From Cryptomeria japonica (Eukaryota; Streptophyta; Pinopsida; Cupressales; Cupressaceae), in contig NC_081407.1 in the NCBI RefSeq assembly GCF_030272615.1, forward strand, positions 137,152,897 through 137,210,896: a DNA stretch of 58,000 nt. Reading direction: 5' to 3'. The translations under genes were made by a program, and so were the position numbers. The first letter of the stretch is position 1. Every line of letters starts with the position of its first letter. Below the pieces are notes generated by a model. It saw nothing but the letters and a program-made list of their open reading frames with translations. It was not told the DNA's origin and did no database searches. This document shows, piece by piece, positions 55,517 through 58,000 of the stretch.

Positions 55517-57876
55517 ACTCTAAATCATTATAGATACTTAGTTGGTCATCTGGCTAGTGAAAAATCCAATATTCTACTTCAGCGTCATTGTAATCATCAT
55601 ACCCAAGTAGGTTTCATTACTTACAAGTCAAGGCAAGAAAATAAAAGAAAAAAGTGCTATGCCAAAATCCATATCAAAATATCAAGGCAAAAGAACAATG
55701 ATATATAACCGAATATCATGCATACAAGTGCAATAAAAGCTTGACTAAGAGAGCATGCGAGTAACTCTATCAGGGCTATGGATGCCTACTGGCAATGGAG
55801 CAATATTCAAGAGATTATAGTGTATAACCTCGTGGAGGCTATAGACATATGACTAGTAGTGAGGTTCTATCCAAAATGCTTTTGATGTTAGAATAACTCA
55901 TGTAGCTAGTCACATAGGATTCCAATGGTCTTTAATGGTTATAAGAGTCAAAATAAATTCAATGGCACACACATGGCCAAAAGAAGATCAAAGTCTCAAG
56001 AATTGATGGAGAATTATTTTGCGCCTCCATTCATAAATCTTGGTTACATAGTGTGTTAAGTTGGATAGTCTAAGGTCTTCTCAGAGTGGATTGAACTCCT
56101 ATCTCTAAAATGTTTCTCACCTTTAATTCAATTAGTGCATTTTAGAATAAAAGAAACATACAATCATCCTTGATTGAATAGAAAATGCATCTTCATCTTG
56201 CATCCTAAATATATCATAACTACATTTTAAAACCTCATTTGTCCACACATGCATTACATAGATCATCTGGTCATAGCAGGTTTGCATACTAGGGGCATGG
56301 CTAAAAAAATCCTAAAACTCAGATAAAGTCCTAAAAAAATCATTAAAAAATCAGATAATGTCATTATAAAAATCCTAAAAGAAAATAAAGAAAAAGCCAA
56401 AAAGCAGAAAATATCAAAAACATTCAAAAATGGTCCTGAAGAAATTAACCAAAAACATCGAAAAAGCAAAAAATATCAAAAACATTCAAATACGAACCTA
56501 GAAAAACCTTAAACATTGAAACAAATCAAAAAGCATCAAAAACTTGCAATAAAATGTCTCGCAAGAATCAAACACCCTAGCAAATATCCAACAAACACTT
56601 CGCACAAAAGTTTGCAAAGGATAAAACTATCTTATCAAATCTGCAACCACACTGATCAAATTCTCTTATCAATCGTATCACTATCCATATCAAGTGATCA
56701 TTATCTTGTCTTAAACAAAGATGGATACACTTGAAACCAGACAAGTCAGTCTTAAATGGGCTCCACATTTTCTGAGATCAGACATTATCAACCATAACAT
56801 CAAACAATCAAAGTAAAGGCACAATTAGTATAGCTGTTGAGTTTTGTCTAATTTGATTTTTATCTTTTATCAATTGAAGAAGATCATGTTTCTATGCTAC
56901 TCAAGGATGTCCAAAAGTAACTAGAGGAGCTATGATGGGAATGATCCTTTTCTTTATTTGATGTTTGTGGTGTGAACCAATGGAATTCTGGGACAATGGT
57001 GTTATGGGTGTCTATGATAAGTGCATTCAATGTCTGAATGCCACACATATCTTGACTCCTAGCATCATTCTCAGAATGGAGGGTTCACTCCTTATTTTCT
57101 ACATGTTTTCTCTTTGCAATGAGATATCTTTACATCTTGGTTCCTTATACCTTGATGTATCTAGCTTCATTGTTACATAATAAAGCTCAGTGATGAATAT
57201 ATATTGCACTATGAATAAAGGCACAAAAGTTTGTGTATCAATTGTCACTCTTATCATGCTAATTGTATCAATCAAGATCATTCTTTTATCAAGTATCTTT
57301 TTGTGGATCGACCCAATTATTCTTTCTAATCATTCCATCATTTAACATCATCTCTCTCATCATGTCTTTCTAATCTTTTCATCTTACTAACAATTCTTCT
57401 TCGTTACTAGAGTCCAATGGAAAACCAAAGAAATTCTGGCATATTTTCAAGCAAAAAGATTCATTAATTCACATAGTTACATTCATTTAGTTTAAATTCA
57501 TTTTTTCACTTAGGAGATTGCATTCAAATCATTTAGACTTATGATCACTACATTCATTAGCTCCATTCATTATAGTTTACATTATAACAAAGATTTAATA
57601 ATCCATAGTTCAATTAATTTGCATTAGATCATTTTAGTCCATTATCATGTAGATTCATTACATTTTATCATCTACACAACACATCAGACATCCTAAGCAC
57701 ATAGAAATGCATCATATAATCACATATAATCATGCATCAAACATAAAACATAAACTAAAATCATACAAAATGCATTGCCAAAACATATAGACTGCATCAT
57801 AAAGCATCACATATAATCATGCATCATAAATAGAACACAAAGCATATAACCGCCACCAAAACTGCATATCATATAT
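55517..57876. other. Flank of J: about 2.4 kb AT-rich DNA with no recognised gene
   Basis: I read both strands and found only short spurious frames. It contains A-rich direct repeats (AATATCAAAAACATTCAAA at about 56,410-56,428 and 56,472-56,490) and a 19-bp direct repeat CACATATAATCATGCATCA (57,721-57,739 and 57,808-57,826). It may be an older decayed transposon or unique DNA. Confidence 0.5.
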
Positions 57877-57952
57877 TGAAGAACATAAATGGATAGTGAG
57901 AAGGGGGGTGAATAAATGTATTTTAAAACTATAAGTTTAATGTGCATATTTT
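57877..57952 (-). repeat. Start of another LTR (L), 76 bp
   Basis: TGAAGAACATAAATGG followed by GAGAAGGGGGGTGAATAAA matches the layout of the minus-strand LTR ends in this window. No primer site lies to its left, so it would be the left (3') LTR of a minus element, cut by M after 76 bp. Confidence 0.5.
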
Positions 57953-58000
57953 TGTTAGAGAGTTCAAATAACCGGAAGACAACTAAGAGGGGGGGGATGA
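57953..58000 (-). repeat. Start of an LTR of the C/D family (M)
   Basis: TGTTAGAGAGTTCAAATAAC and GGAAGACAACTAAGAGGGGG closely follow the D LTR end at 9555 (TGTTAAACAATTCAAATAAT, GGAAGACAACTGAGAGGGGG). It continues past the window edge. Confidence 0.7.

Noticed and set aside
55740-56060. Possible decayed gypsy LTR or gene in the J flank
   Set aside because: I could not align it with any element in the window or identify a protein motif, so it is left unassigned.

Overview
The window is plant nuclear DNA, probably from a seed plant with a large repeat-rich genome; a gymnosperm is a guess from the kind and density of elements. I found no cellular gene, tRNA, rRNA or CRISPR array. About 55.5 of the 58 kb is LTR retrotransposons inserted into one another. 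Element names A to M are mine.

Layout. The oldest framework is element J (+), a Ty3/gypsy Tat-type element with two RNase H domains. It is visible at about 13,050-14,110 (RT end and both RNase H domains) and again at 52,057-55,516 (integrase and 3' LTR). Left arm: a copia element E (+) cut J near 13,040. E is cut by D (-), D by C (-), C by B (-) and B by A (-), and A runs off the left edge. Each of B to E therefore shows only one half here, and the other halves should lie left of the window in mirror order. Middle: F (-), a copia/Sirevirus-like element with gag, protease, integrase, RT and RNase H, cut J at 14,110/52,057. F is cut in its integrase gene by G (-, 17,779-41,121). The 5' LTR of G is cut by H (+, 24,622-40,453), a sister copy of G in the opposite orientation. 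H is cut by I (-, 28,306-36,514). K (+, 45,170-51,783) sits in the 5' LTR of F. After J come about 2.4 kb of unrecognised AT-rich flank and the first bases of two more LTRs (57,877 and 57,953).

How they fit together. Two non-autonomous systems can be read. (1) G, H and K have no protease, integrase, RT or RNase H. They carry ORF1, a coiled coil plus four CCHC knuckles resembling the C-terminal half of the F Gag without its capsid-like part, and ORF2, a protein of roughly 1,050 residues that I do not recognise. ORF2 is conserved between two families (G/H and K) whose LTRs differ. These elements share with F the same primer-site type, the same polypurine-tract block and the same TGTTGGCAT LTR start, so they look like dependants of F-type helpers. 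A begins with a similar ORF1. (2) I has LTRs of the J (Tat) family but one 1,047-codon ORF with a retropepsin-like domain and a G-patch-like domain. It has no RT, RNase H or integrase, and its primer site appears to match tRNA-Trp.

Target-site duplications and hand-compared LTR pairs (F most diverged, then G and H, then I) agree with the nesting order. Nearly every coding region has stops or frameshifts. The clear exception is the long intact ORF of I.
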